Shown here piece after piece: positions 15,358 through 22,604 of a stretch of DNA of 22,604 nt. Each line of letters opens with the position of its first letter. Position 1 is the stretch's first letter. The notes under the pieces are model-generated. The model was not told where the DNA came from. It searched no databases and saw only the letters and a list, made by a program, of their open reading frames with translations. The stretch lies in contig JARFQZ010000163.1 in NCBI GenBank assembly GCA_029287515.1, forward strand, positions 1 through 22,604, given 5' to 3'. Source of the DNA: Lysobacterales bacterium. GTDB taxonomy: Bacteria > Pseudomonadota > Gammaproteobacteria > Xanthomonadales > SZUA-36. The position numbers and the translations under genes are program-made.

Positions 15358-15399
15358 GATGCAAAAATGCCACTAGTGCCGGCTGGTTTCAATAGGCGG

Positions 15400-15705
15400 T
15401 CATTCCGCCAGCCTGCCGGACTGGATGACCGGGAGCACCCAATAAACGACATCCTTGACCGGAAACGCTTCCTTGAGACTGGCCAGGGTGGAATTCAGCT
15501 GGCCAGGATCCAGCACGATTTCGAACTGGATACGGTCCCGGCGGCCTGCAACCTGTTCCGCAATGGTCATTGCGCCAACGCTACCGTGCCCTCGGATCGG
15601 ATAGGACTGGTAGCCGGAAAGTTCGACCGATTCCAGTAGCAGGTCAACCACGTCCTCTTCCAGGCCAGGAGGAATATTAAGCCGTAACAGGTATTGGGTA
15701 TCCAT
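15400..15705 (-). CDS. DUF3240 family protein
   Basis: 101 aa, cytoplasmic by lack of any signal. The sequence (YLLRLNIPPGLEEDVVDLLL; GYQSYPIRGHG; IQFEIVLDP) has the alternating strand-helix pattern of a small ferredoxin/PII-like fold. DUF3240 genes are commonly found at the end of CusCBA/CzcCBA-type efflux operons, as here, but their role is not established; metal sensing or pump regulation is only a guess. ATG 15705 lies 8 bp after the pump stop codon, and its ribosome site GAGG (15717-15720) overlaps the end of the pump gene, so translation should be coupled. Confidence 0.85.
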   Translation of the reverse strand: MDTQYLLRLNIPPGLEEDVVDLLLESVELSGYQSYPIRGHGSVGAMTIAEQVAGRRDRIQFEIVLDPGQLNSTLASLKEAFPVKDVVYWVLPVIQSGRLAE

Positions 15706-15713
15706 CCGGACAG

Positions 15714-18700
15714 TTACCTCGCAAAGCGCCGGTAGAGAACCGGCAATATGAACAGGGTCAGGGCGGTACTGGTCACCAGGCCGCCAATAACGACAACCGC
15801 AAGCGGCTTCTGGATTTCAGATCCCGGTCCCGTCACGAACAGCAGGGGGATCAGCCCGAACGCCGCTATCGAGGCAGTCATAAGCACCGGCCGGAGCCGC
15901 CGTTCAGAGCCTTTACGCACCACTTCCTCGATGTCGAGGCCGCGATCGGACAACTGGTTGAAATAACTCACCAACACCACACCGTTGAGCACGGCGATAC
16001 CCATCAGCGCGATAAATCCGACCGATGCGGGCACCGACATGTAGTGACCTGAAACGGCCAGCGCCAGCACACCCCCGATCAGAGCCAGTGGCACGTTGGC
16101 AAGCACCAGCCCAGCCTGCAGCACTGAGCGGAACGTGGAAAACAGCAACAGGAAGATCAGCACCAATGCTACCGGAACCACCATCATCAGGCGTCGTGCA
16201 GCACGCTGCTGGTTTTCAAATTCCCCGCCCCACTCCATGTAAAAGCCGGGCGGAAGGTTTACTGACTCCCCGATCACTTGCTGGGCCTCTTCCACGAACC
16301 CGACCAGCCCGCGCCCCCTTACGTTCGACATGACGACCACAAACCTCCGGCCCTTTTCCCGCTTGACGGCTACCGGCCCCTCCACCCGTTCTATTTTCAT
16401 CAGGGTAGACAGCGGCACATGCCCAGCGCCCGGCAGGTTGACCAGTTCCGCTTCGAACTTGTCCATCGGGTCGCCGTCCGTTTGGCTATAACGCAATACG
16501 ATGGGAACCCGAGCGGATCCTTCGATGACCGTTCCTGCCGGCAGGCCTTCCACCATGACTTTAACGTGGTCAAGCACTTGCTCCAGGTTGACGCCGTAGC
16601 GGCCGATCAGGTCCCGCTGCGGCCGCAGCACGATATATTGCATGCCTTCATTCACTGTCGTCAGGACATCCGTACTGCCGTCGATCTGCTCCAGCAGGCC
16701 GGCAACTTCAGCCGCCAGCGAGTTGAGTTCAGCCAGGTCATGGCCGAAAATCTTGACCGCCAGGTCGCCTCGCGAACCCGTCAGCATTTCCGATACCCGC
16801 ATGTCGATCGGCATCGTAAAACCGTAGTTAATGCCTCTGAACTGCTCAAGCACCTCGCGGATGGCATCTTCCAGTTCGGCCTTGGTGTCCATCCGCCAGC
16901 TTTTCTCCGGTTGCAGTTCAAGGAACATGTCCGTCTCGTTCAGACCCATGGGGTCCATGCCGAGCTCGTCCGAACCGACTCGCGCCACGATTCGCCTGAT
17001 CTCGGGCACTTGCTCCATCAGGGCTTTTTCGACCGCCAGATCCAGTCTGACCGATGTCTCCAGGTTGATCGAAGGCAATTTTTCGAGCTGGATGATGATG
17101 TCGCCTTCATCCATGGTCGGCATAAACGTCTTGCCGATAAAAGGAAAGGCCACCAGTGAGCCCACCAGCAAAACCGCCAACGGTGCCAGCACCAGCCATT
17201 CGCGTTGCAGCGCCCTGTTCAGCATGGGCCGGTACCAGGCCGACAAGGTCCGCGGCAGCCAGGGTTCGGCGTGAACTCCGGACCGTATCAGCAACGAGGC
17301 GAGTACCGGTATCACGGTCAGGGACAGCAGCAGGGAGCCCGCCAGGGCGTACACAATGGTCAGGGCGACCGGCCTGAACAGCTTTCCTTCCAGCCCCTGC
17401 AAAGACAACAGGGGCAGGAATACCAGGATGATGATCAGGATGCCGGAAGTCACCGGAACCGCGACGTCTTTTACCGCGCGGTAGATGATATGCAGGCGTG
17501 GCAATGCGCGATGATTGTCCGCAGCCAGTCGCGAGACGATGTTTTCAACCACCACCACGGCAGCATCCACCAACAGGCCAATGGCGATCGCGAGGCCGCC
17601 TAGGCTCATCAGGTTGGCCGACAGGCCGGTCATTTTCATTGCGATGAAGGTAGCCAGTGCGGAGAGAGGGAGGATCAGCGCGACCGTGAACGCCGAGCGC
17701 ACATTGCCAAGGAACAGGCCCAGCAGGATGAGCACCAGTATCACGGCCTCAATCAGGGCGCGTGTCACTGTGGCTACTGCCCGGTTGACCAGGTGGGCAC
17801 GGTTGTAGAAAACACTGATGGAAACGTGAGCAGGAAGGCTTTGCCGCAATTCATCGAGTTTTGTCTCGAGGCCCTCAATCACATTTCGGGCGTTGGCTCC
17901 GCGCAGGCTGACCACCAGCCCCTCGACTACTTCCCCGATGCCATTTTCGCTGACTGCTCCATATCGTTCCAGGCTGCCCAACGACACTTCGGCCACCATG
18001 CCCACGGTAATGACCTTCCCGTCACGGTGGGCGACCGGGGTCGCCTCAATCGATTCAATTCCATTAAATGCACCCTCAGACCTCACCAGCAGGCTTTCTT
18101 CGCCGCGCCCCAGCCGGCCCGCTCCGTCGTTCTGGTTGTTGCGCCTCCTTGCTTCGGCAATATCGCCGGTGGTGATTCCAAGAGCCAGCATGGCGTCGGT
18201 CCGTGGCGCCACGCTGTAGGTCTTGACCAGCCCGCCGAGCGCATTGACATCAGCCACTCCCGGAACCGTCCGTAACGCAGGACGGATCACCCAGTCCAGC
18301 AGGTAACGGCGTTCCGAGAGCGAAAGCTCCGGACTGTCGACCGTGAACATGTACATCTCGCCCAGGGGGGTGCTCATCGGCGCCAGGCCGCCACTGGCTC
18401 CGGCCGGAAGGGAATCCTGCACTGCCGCCAATCTTTCGGCGACCTGCTGGCGCGCCCAGTAAATATCGGTGCCTTCCTCGAAATCGACCGTGATGTCGGT
18501 CAGCGCATACTTGGCAACGGAGCGCAGCATGGTCTGGCGTTGCACGCCCAATAGTTCAATTTCGATCAGGCGGGTGATCCGGGATTCCACTTCCTCGGGA
18601 GTCATTCCCGGGGCCTTGATGATAATTTTCACCTGGGTCGGAGAAATGTCCGGGAAAGCATCGATTGGAATGGAACGGAACGCCCACCAGCCCAGGGGCA

Positions 18701-18773
18701 CCAGCAGCGCTATAAACAACAGAATCAACAAGCGCTGGGTCAGCGAGAACCGGACCAGTCCAGCCAGGGACAT
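15714..18773 (-). CDS. Heavy-metal efflux RND transporter, CusA/CzcA family
   Basis: 1019 aa inner-membrane proton/metal antiporter, the trimeric pump of a tripartite efflux system. It has an N-terminal helix, IPIDAFPDISPTQVKI, a large periplasmic domain, six helices, a second periplasmic domain and a final helix bundle. The transmembrane-4 signature is GGLAIAIGLLVDAAVVVVEN (392-411, with D403 and E410), closer to the CusA-type VDAA than to the CzcA-type DFGxxxDGA. The second periplasmic half (DPMGLNETDMFLEL; PIDMRVSEMLTGSRGD) resembles CzcA-like pumps apart from Met663. Substrate class (Cu/Ag or Zn/Co/Cd/Ni) therefore stays open. ATG 18773 overlaps the adaptor stop (TGATG). Confidence 0.94.
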   Translation of the reverse strand: MSLAGLVRFSLTQRLLILLFIALLVPLGWWAFRSIPIDAFPDISPTQVKIIIKAPGMTPEEVESRITRLIEIELLGVQRQTMLRSVAKYALTDITVDFEEGTDIYWARQQVAERLAAVQDSLPAGASGGLAPMSTPLGEMYMFTVDSPELSLSERRYLLDWVIRPALRTVPGVADVNALGGLVKTYSVAPRTDAMLALGITTGDIAEARRRNNQNDGAGRLGRGEESLLVRSEGAFNGIESIEATPVAHRDGKVITVGMVAEVSLGSLERYGAVSENGIGEVVEGLVVSLRGANARNVIEGLETKLDELRQSLPAHVSISVFYNRAHLVNRAVATVTRALIEAVILVLILLGLFLGNVRSAFTVALILPLSALATFIAMKMTGLSANLMSLGGLAIAIGLLVDAAVVVVENIVSRLAADNHRALPRLHIIYRAVKDVAVPVTSGILIIILVFLPLLSLQGLEGKLFRPVALTIVYALAGSLLLSLTVIPVLASLLIRSGVHAEPWLPRTLSAWYRPMLNRALQREWLVLAPLAVLLVGSLVAFPFIGKTFMPTMDEGDIIIQLEKLPSINLETSVRLDLAVEKALMEQVPEIRRIVARVGSDELGMDPMGLNETDMFLELQPEKSWRMDTKAELEDAIREVLEQFRGINYGFTMPIDMRVSEMLTGSRGDLAVKIFGHDLAELNSLAAEVAGLLEQIDGSTDVLTTVNEGMQYIVLRPQRDLIGRYGVNLEQVLDHVKVMVEGLPAGTVIEGSARVPIVLRYSQTDGDPMDKFEAELVNLPGAGHVPLSTLMKIERVEGPVAVKREKGRRFVVVMSNVRGRGLVGFVEEAQQVIGESVNLPPGFYMEWGGEFENQQRAARRLMMVVPVALVLIFLLLFSTFRSVLQAGLVLANVPLALIGGVLALAVSGHYMSVPASVGFIALMGIAVLNGVVLVSYFNQLSDRGLDIEEVVRKGSERRLRPVLMTASIAAFGLIPLLFVTGPGSEIQKPLAVVVIGGLVTSTALTLFILPVLYRRFAR

Positions 18774-19861
18774 CAGCCGTCTCCTCCGCCCATCCCCAGG
18801 CTCATTCCCTTGAGCGCAGCCGTTCCGCTGACCGCTACCCGGTCATCCGCGGCCAGCCCTTCGAGCACGATCCAGTCACCGCCGGAAACGCCCCTGACGC
18901 GGACGATGCGAGTTTCAAACCCACCCGGCACCCTGATGAAAGCGACATCTAGTCCGTCCAGTTTCACGACGGCAGCTGATGGGACAGTCAGAACTCCTGC
19001 GTCTGCCCTCACGCCCCAGCGGCTGAGCCGGCCGGCAACAAGACCCGACTCATCTGCCGGCGTTGCCCGGACCCTGACCGTTTGCGTAGTCGGGTCGATG
19101 ACGCTGGAAACCAGCACGATAACCGCACTTTTCCCGCTCCCTGTCATCAGGATCTCCATCCCTTCCGCCAGGTGGGATGCTGCTGCAAACGAAAGCATCC
19201 CTTCCAGGATCAGCTTGTCCGGCTCACCCAGCCGGGCCAGCAGTTCACTCCCTTCCAGGTGGTCCCCCAGCATGCCCGGGCGTTCCAGCACAATGGCGTC
19301 GGCCGGGGCACGCAGGGTCATATCGGGTGTGACTTCCATCTCCTGAACCAGCCGCTGCAGGTCTTGCTGGTGGAAACCGGCCAGCTCCAGCTGCGCGTGC
19401 AAACCTGAATACTCCGCTTTAGCCGTGTTGAATGCGTAGAGTGTTTCCTGCCAGCGCCGGTTCGACACCGATCCCGCCTCCCTGAGCTTCTGGTCGCGCT
19501 CCCGGGCGGATTGCTGCAGGGTAAATTCGGCCCGCGCCTTGAGGTAGTCCCGCTGCAACGAAACCAGTTCCGGGCTGCGCACGATCATCAGGGGATCGCC
19601 CGCAGCCACCCGGTCGCCGACCTGGATGAAGGCCCGGTGCAGAATGCCGGGTAACGGTGTCTTGATGGCCCATTCCCCGTCCGGAGAGAAAACAGCTCGC
19701 AGCGTGAACTCGTCGGCGCCGCCCGCGCTTGCCGTGGCTACCTGCTGAACCTCGATTTCCAGCAAATCCATCTCCGCGTCACTAATCGCGAGCATTTCCG
19801 ATTCTGCGCGCAACGACCAGGCGGCCAATACAATGAGGATCAAAACAGTCCTGGGGATCAT
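18773..19861 (-). CDS. RND efflux periplasmic adaptor subunit, CusB/CzcB type
   Basis: 362 aa membrane-fusion protein linking the RND pump to the outer-membrane channel. A signal peptide covers about residues 1-19 (TVLILIVLAAWSLRAES). It is followed by the biotinyl-lipoyl half motif (GILHRAFIQVGDRVAAGDPLMIV), an alpha-hairpin with coiled-coil character (LQRDYLKARAEFTLQQSARE), the second lipoyl half (LRAPADAIVLE) and beta-barrel domains ending in a Gly/Met tail. The frame opens at 19972, but ATG 19861 begins the signal peptide and overlaps the TolC-type gene stop by 4 bp (ATGA). No CusF-like domain or His-rich N-terminal metal site is apparent. Confidence 0.92.
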   Translation of the reverse strand: MIPRTVLILIVLAAWSLRAESEMLAISDAEMDLLEIEVQQVATASAGGADEFTLRAVFSPDGEWAIKTPLPGILHRAFIQVGDRVAAGDPLMIVRSPELVSLQRDYLKARAEFTLQQSARERDQKLREAGSVSNRRWQETLYAFNTAKAEYSGLHAQLELAGFHQQDLQRLVQEMEVTPDMTLRAPADAIVLERPGMLGDHLEGSELLARLGEPDKLILEGMLSFAAASHLAEGMEILMTGSGKSAVIVLVSSVIDPTTQTVRVRATPADESGLVAGRLSRWGVRADAGVLTVPSAAVVKLDGLDVAFIRVPGGFETRIVRVRGVSGGDWIVLEGLAADDRVAVSGTAALKGMSLGMGGGDG

Positions 19862-21102
19862 AATGTCTCTCCAACAGCCTGGTTGTAGGCGGCGATGGCC
19901 GCCCCTTCCTGGATCAGCAGAATTTCGTGTGAACGTTCGATATCTTTCAACACCGACAACCTTCTCAGCCATTCGGTGACCGAGAATTCACCCAGCTCGA
20001 AAGCCAGGCGATCCAGGCGGTGCCGTTCATTCGCTGTCTCTATCATTTTCCTCGAGTTTTCCAGTTGCTGACGGGTGGTGTTGAGCAGGTGTCGCGCTTC
20101 GTGCAACTGCAGGTCTATCTCACGCCGGGTTCGGATCAGGCCGGCCTCGGCCATTGCCAGTTTTTCATTGGCCCGGGCTATTTCAGGCCCCATCCTCGGG
20201 GATTTGCCCAGCGGCACCGCCAGACCAATCCCGAGCGCGTCTACGTTCGGTCCGATGCGGTCGCCCTGGTACCCCCGCCAGAAGACCTGCATTGAGGGAC
20301 GCGCTGAATTCCCACGGCTCGCGACCTCGGTCGAAGCGGTCGCTTTTACCAGGGCAGCAAGTGCACTTTGCAGTGCCGGATGATCTTCCCGAATTTCCGA
20401 CAGAGTGCTGAGCAGTTCAGATATATCAGATGGAAACCGGCTGGTGCCCGTGACTGATGAGTACTCCCGTACCTCATCCTGGAACACCGCTTCAAGCGTC
20501 ATCGTCTCGGCTTTCCAGATCGCCAGTTCCTGCAGCGTGGCCAACTGATCAGCCCGCGATAAGTCCCCCACCTCAGTATGCAGCGTCACCTGCTCAAGCA
20601 CAGCCGCCAGGCGTTGTTCCTGTTCCAGCGCCAACTCCCATTGCCGTTTCGCCAACGCCACGTTCCACAGGCGTTTGCGCAAAATGGCGCTGACTTTCCA
20701 GCGAAATTCCGCGGAACGTGACGCGTGAGCCTCCATGCTCGCTTCGCCGAGACGGTCCTGGGCTTTCTTTTCGCCCGGAAGCCAGAAGGGAACCGACAGC
20801 GCAATCTCGTTTTCATGGGCCCCGATGTCGTCGAACTGCCGGTCACTCAGGTGAAAACCTTCGAGTTCAACCATTTCAGGAATCCAGTACCTGCCATATT
20901 TCGACTCCGCTTCGGCCGTCGCCCGGCCGGCCTGCAGTACGCCGGCATCCGGATGACGTTTCAGGGTCGCATCGAGTAATTCCGGCAGTGTCAGCAGATC
21001 ATCGAACACGAGAGCGAGTTCTTCATGGTCGGACTCCGCCCAGAGCTGCCCTGAACCAAGGAACGCGACGAGTGTCATCAGGCTGAAAATTCTGACCCGC
21101 AT
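19858..21102 (-). CDS. TolC-family outer-membrane efflux protein, CusC/CzcC type
   Basis: 414 aa outer-membrane channel of the metal efflux complex, first gene of its operon. Signal peptide MRVRIFSLMTLVAFLGSGQLWA, probably cleaved near residue 22. Two repeats of long helical regions (LPELLDATLKRHPDAGVLQAG; DHPALQSALAALVKATASTE) and a PFWLPGEKKA / AVPLGKSPRMGP strand pair are the TolC duplication. There is no lipobox cysteine. ATG 21102 is secure by its position at the signal peptide. The 56-bp divergent gap to the DUF2891 gene contains a weak leftward TTAAAC-N16-TACTAA (21131-21158). The 3' end overlaps the adaptor gene by 4 bp. No metal-responsive regulator gene is in the window. Confidence 0.92.
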   Translation of the reverse strand: MRVRIFSLMTLVAFLGSGQLWAESDHEELALVFDDLLTLPELLDATLKRHPDAGVLQAGRATAEAESKYGRYWIPEMVELEGFHLSDRQFDDIGAHENEIALSVPFWLPGEKKAQDRLGEASMEAHASRSAEFRWKVSAILRKRLWNVALAKRQWELALEQEQRLAAVLEQVTLHTEVGDLSRADQLATLQELAIWKAETMTLEAVFQDEVREYSSVTGTSRFPSDISELLSTLSEIREDHPALQSALAALVKATASTEVASRGNSARPSMQVFWRGYQGDRIGPNVDALGIGLAVPLGKSPRMGPEIARANEKLAMAEAGLIRTRREIDLQLHEARHLLNTTRQQLENSRKMIETANERHRLDRLAFELGEFSVTEWLRRLSVLKDIERSHEILLIQEGAAIAAYNQAVGETL

Positions 21103-21158
21103 GGTACATTGGTCTCTTGTTCAAAATTCATTAGTACCTTTCCCGGGAGCAGGTTTAA

Positions 21159-22328
21159 ATGCCATACGTCAATGACTTGTACATTAGAAAATTTATATTC
21201 ACCAGGCAGCTCGCGACATTACTTGCTTTAGGCCTGGCGATGGCTGTTCCGTCACTGGCAGCAACCGACAACAAACCAAACACTGTCGATCCCAGACTGG
21301 CCGGCAAATTCGCCCGGCTGGCGCTGGACTGCGTCCACCGCGAGTACCCGAACAAGATCGGGCATGTGCTCAACAGCGCAGAAGACGCGCGTACGCCGTC
21401 GTCACTGCACCCGGTGTTCTATGGTTGTTTTGACTGGCATTCATCGGTCCATGGCCACTGGCTGCTGGTCAGGCTGTTGCGTACTGTGCCGGCGGACGAG
21501 ATGAGTCCCGAATTGCGGCACGAAATCATCGGCGCGCTCAACCAGAGCTTTACCCGTGAAGGCGTTGCGGAAGAGGTGGCCTATTTTGAAACAGAAAACA
21601 GGAAATCTTATGAGCGGCCTTATGGTGTCGCCTGGTTCCTGCAACTGACTGCGGAGCTGCGGGAGCGGAACGACCCGATGGCATCCGCCTGGCTGGACAT
21701 CCTGCGGCCGCTGGAGACCGTGATCGTCACCCAATTGCAAAACTGGCTGCCCAAGCTGGCCTACGCCATCAGGCTCGGCACGCACAACCAGAGCATGTTC
21801 GCGTTTGGCCTGATCCTGGACTGGGCGCGGGCCGCGGGTGCGACTGAAATGGAGCGCATGGTGAAGGAGCGTTCACTCGCCTTCCACCAGGCTGACCGTA
21901 ATTGCCCGATGGCCTACGAACCCTCCGGTGAGGACTTCCTGTCGCCATGCCTGATGGAGGCGGACCTGATGCGCCGGCTGTTACCGCAAATCGCTTTCGC
22001 CGAATGGCTGGCGACGTTCCTGCCTGATATCCCGCTGGACGGCAGCGGCGACTGGCTGGCAATCGGTATCGTCAACGACCCGACGGACGGAAAGCTGGTC
22101 CACCTCGATGGCGTGAATCTTTCCAGGGCCTGGATCCTGGAGAATATTGCCCACGCACTGCCAGAGGCGGATCCCAGGCGGGCTTCCCTGCTGGCCGCTG
22201 CCAGCGTCCTCGCAGAAGCAGGCCTGGCCAATGTTTCAGCAGAGCACTACGAAGGCAGCCACTGGCTGGCCAGCTTCGCGAATTACCTGGTGACTCAGCG
22301 CGGGCGCAGCGTCACGTCAAAACGATGA
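21159..22328 (+). CDS. Exported DUF2891 family protein
   Basis: 389 aa with a signal peptide of long n-region (RQLATLLALGLAMAVPSLA, cleavage near residue 34), so periplasmic or secreted. The hallmark block HPVFYGCFDWHSSVHGHW is at residues 84-101; RPYGVAWFLQL, THNQSMFAFGLILDW and EGSHWLASFANYLV follow. The Trp/His-rich, all-helical pattern suggests an (alpha/alpha) toroid like many glycan-acting enzymes; no biochemical role is established to my knowledge. ATG 21159 has GGGAG (21144-21148) 10 nt upstream. It is divergent from the metal efflux operon, with a shared 56-bp promoter region, and its last 17 bp overlap the convergent dehydrogenase gene. Confidence 0.88.
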   Translation: MPYVNDLYIRKFIFTRQLATLLALGLAMAVPSLAATDNKPNTVDPRLAGKFARLALDCVHREYPNKIGHVLNSAEDARTPSSLHPVFYGCFDWHSSVHGHWLLVRLLRTVPADEMSPELRHEIIGALNQSFTREGVAEEVAYFETENRKSYERPYGVAWFLQLTAELRERNDPMASAWLDILRPLETVIVTQLQNWLPKLAYAIRLGTHNQSMFAFGLILDWARAAGATEMERMVKERSLAFHQADRNCPMAYEPSGEDFLSPCLMEADLMRRLLPQIAFAEWLATFLPDIPLDGSGDWLAIGIVNDPTDGKLVHLDGVNLSRAWILENIAHALPEADPRRASLLAAASVLAEAGLANVSAEHYEGSHWLASFANYLVTQRGRSVTSKR

Positions 22329-22604
22329 TTTTACCGATCTGCTGATTGGACTCCATGAAAAGGTGCGCCTCGACAATATCGTCCAGGCTGAACGTTTTCG
22401 CCACGCTGGGATTCAGATCACCCGCGGCCATGCCTTCGTAAACGAATTGCTTCGCCTGCGCCTTTCGTGCCGGCTCACCGGTGATCTCAAATAAGGTATA
22501 ACCCTGTATCGACAGGCCCTTGCCCAGCGCTTCCATCAGCGGGTACGGCGTGGGCTGCGGCGCCAGTGCTCCATACACGAAGATCGTGCCACCCTGTGCG
22601 GTGG
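22312..22604 (-). CDS. Zinc-type alcohol dehydrogenase/quinone oxidoreductase (C-terminal part, cut by window edge)
   Basis: The frame is open to the window edge, so only the last ~97 residues of a medium-chain dehydrogenase/reductase are seen; the true start lies to the right of the window. Visible are the end of the Rossmann domain (TAQGGTIFVYGALAP), the helix region (FVYEGMAAGDLNPSVAKTFSLDDIVEAH) and the typical C-terminus MESNQQIGKIIVL. This matches the NADPH-dependent quinone oxidoreductase/alcohol dehydrogenase superfamily; substrate cannot be said. The GTG at 22578 is internal, not a start. The last 17 bp overlap the DUF2891 gene tail to tail. Confidence 0.9.
   Translation of the reverse strand, partial: TAQGGTIFVYGALAPQPTPYPLMEALGKGLSIQGYTLFEITGEPARKAQAKQFVYEGMAAGDLNPSVAKTFSLDDIVEAHLFMESNQQIGKIIVLT

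Noticed and set aside
15358..15399. Possible terminator (CACTAGTG then ATTTTT, leftward) between DUF3240 and the nucleotidyltransferase
   Set aside because: The palindrome leaves no loop and the stem is only four pairs, so it is too weak to call.
16278..17159. 293-codon ORF antisense to the RND pump
   Set aside because: Shadow frame with His/Arg/Gln-rich composition typical of antisense to membrane-protein genes.
1..22604. CRISPR arrays, insertion sequences, prophage genes, tRNA or rRNA genes
   Set aside because: No regularly spaced repeats, transposase or integrase motifs, or cloverleaf-like sequences were seen.

Overview
The window reads as a chromosomal segment of a Gammaproteobacterium, most likely from the Xanthomonadales/Woeseiales side of the class. 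The GC content is fairly high (one coding line I counted was 58%), genes are tightly packed, and GTG/TTG starts are common. The strongest lineage marker is an adjacent murL/murD2 pair, the L-Glu-incorporating peptidoglycan route described from Xanthomonas. This placement is inference; no rRNA or tRNA gene is present.

Left part (1-5300): a leftward unit encodes an MFS exporter, single-stranded DNA-binding protein SSB, RmlB and RmlA. RmlA is cut by the window edge only a few codons before its expected end. A ~100 bp divergent region with two back-to-back TATAAT boxes separates it from rightward ispB, the polyprenyl diphosphate synthase for the quinone side chain. The ispB and ppiB stop codons overlap tail to tail.

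Cell-wall part (4749-10069, leftward): a monofunctional aspartokinase, MurL and MurD2 form a tightly coupled unit (TGATG overlap between the first two), followed by the cyclophilin PpiB. Aspartokinase feeds the lysine/meso-DAP branch. MurD2 adds L-Glu to UDP-MurNAc-L-Ala and MurL epimerises that residue to D-Glu, so the unit joins supply of two stem-peptide residues. Upstream lies a 493 bp gap that is not empty. On the minus strand it holds a 24-codon ORF with a good ribosome site, an operator-like palindrome, an anti-Shine-Dalgarno-like CCUCCUU, and a strong intrinsic terminator 135 nt before the aspartokinase start. This is the best candidate here for an undescribed element: a leader-peptide attenuator or a small RNA.

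Middle (10070-15357): an EF-G-like GTPase lacking the usual switch II histidine ends in a clear terminator. The terminator T-tract supplies the stop codon of a convergent, apparently C-terminally truncated aminoglycoside-phosphotransferase-type kinase, which carries a 30% GC island. A secreted serine hydrolase of the beta-lactamase fold and a MobA-like nucleotidyltransferase follow, convergent.

Right part (15400-22604): a leftward heavy-metal efflux operon encodes TolC-type outer-membrane protein, CusB-type adaptor, CusA/CzcA-type RND pump and a DUF3240 protein, with 4 bp and 1 bp overlaps between the first three; the nucleotidyltransferase may be its last gene. Divergent from it is an exported DUF2891 protein, overlapping tail to tail with the C-terminal part of an alcohol dehydrogenase/quinone oxidoreductase cut by the window end.
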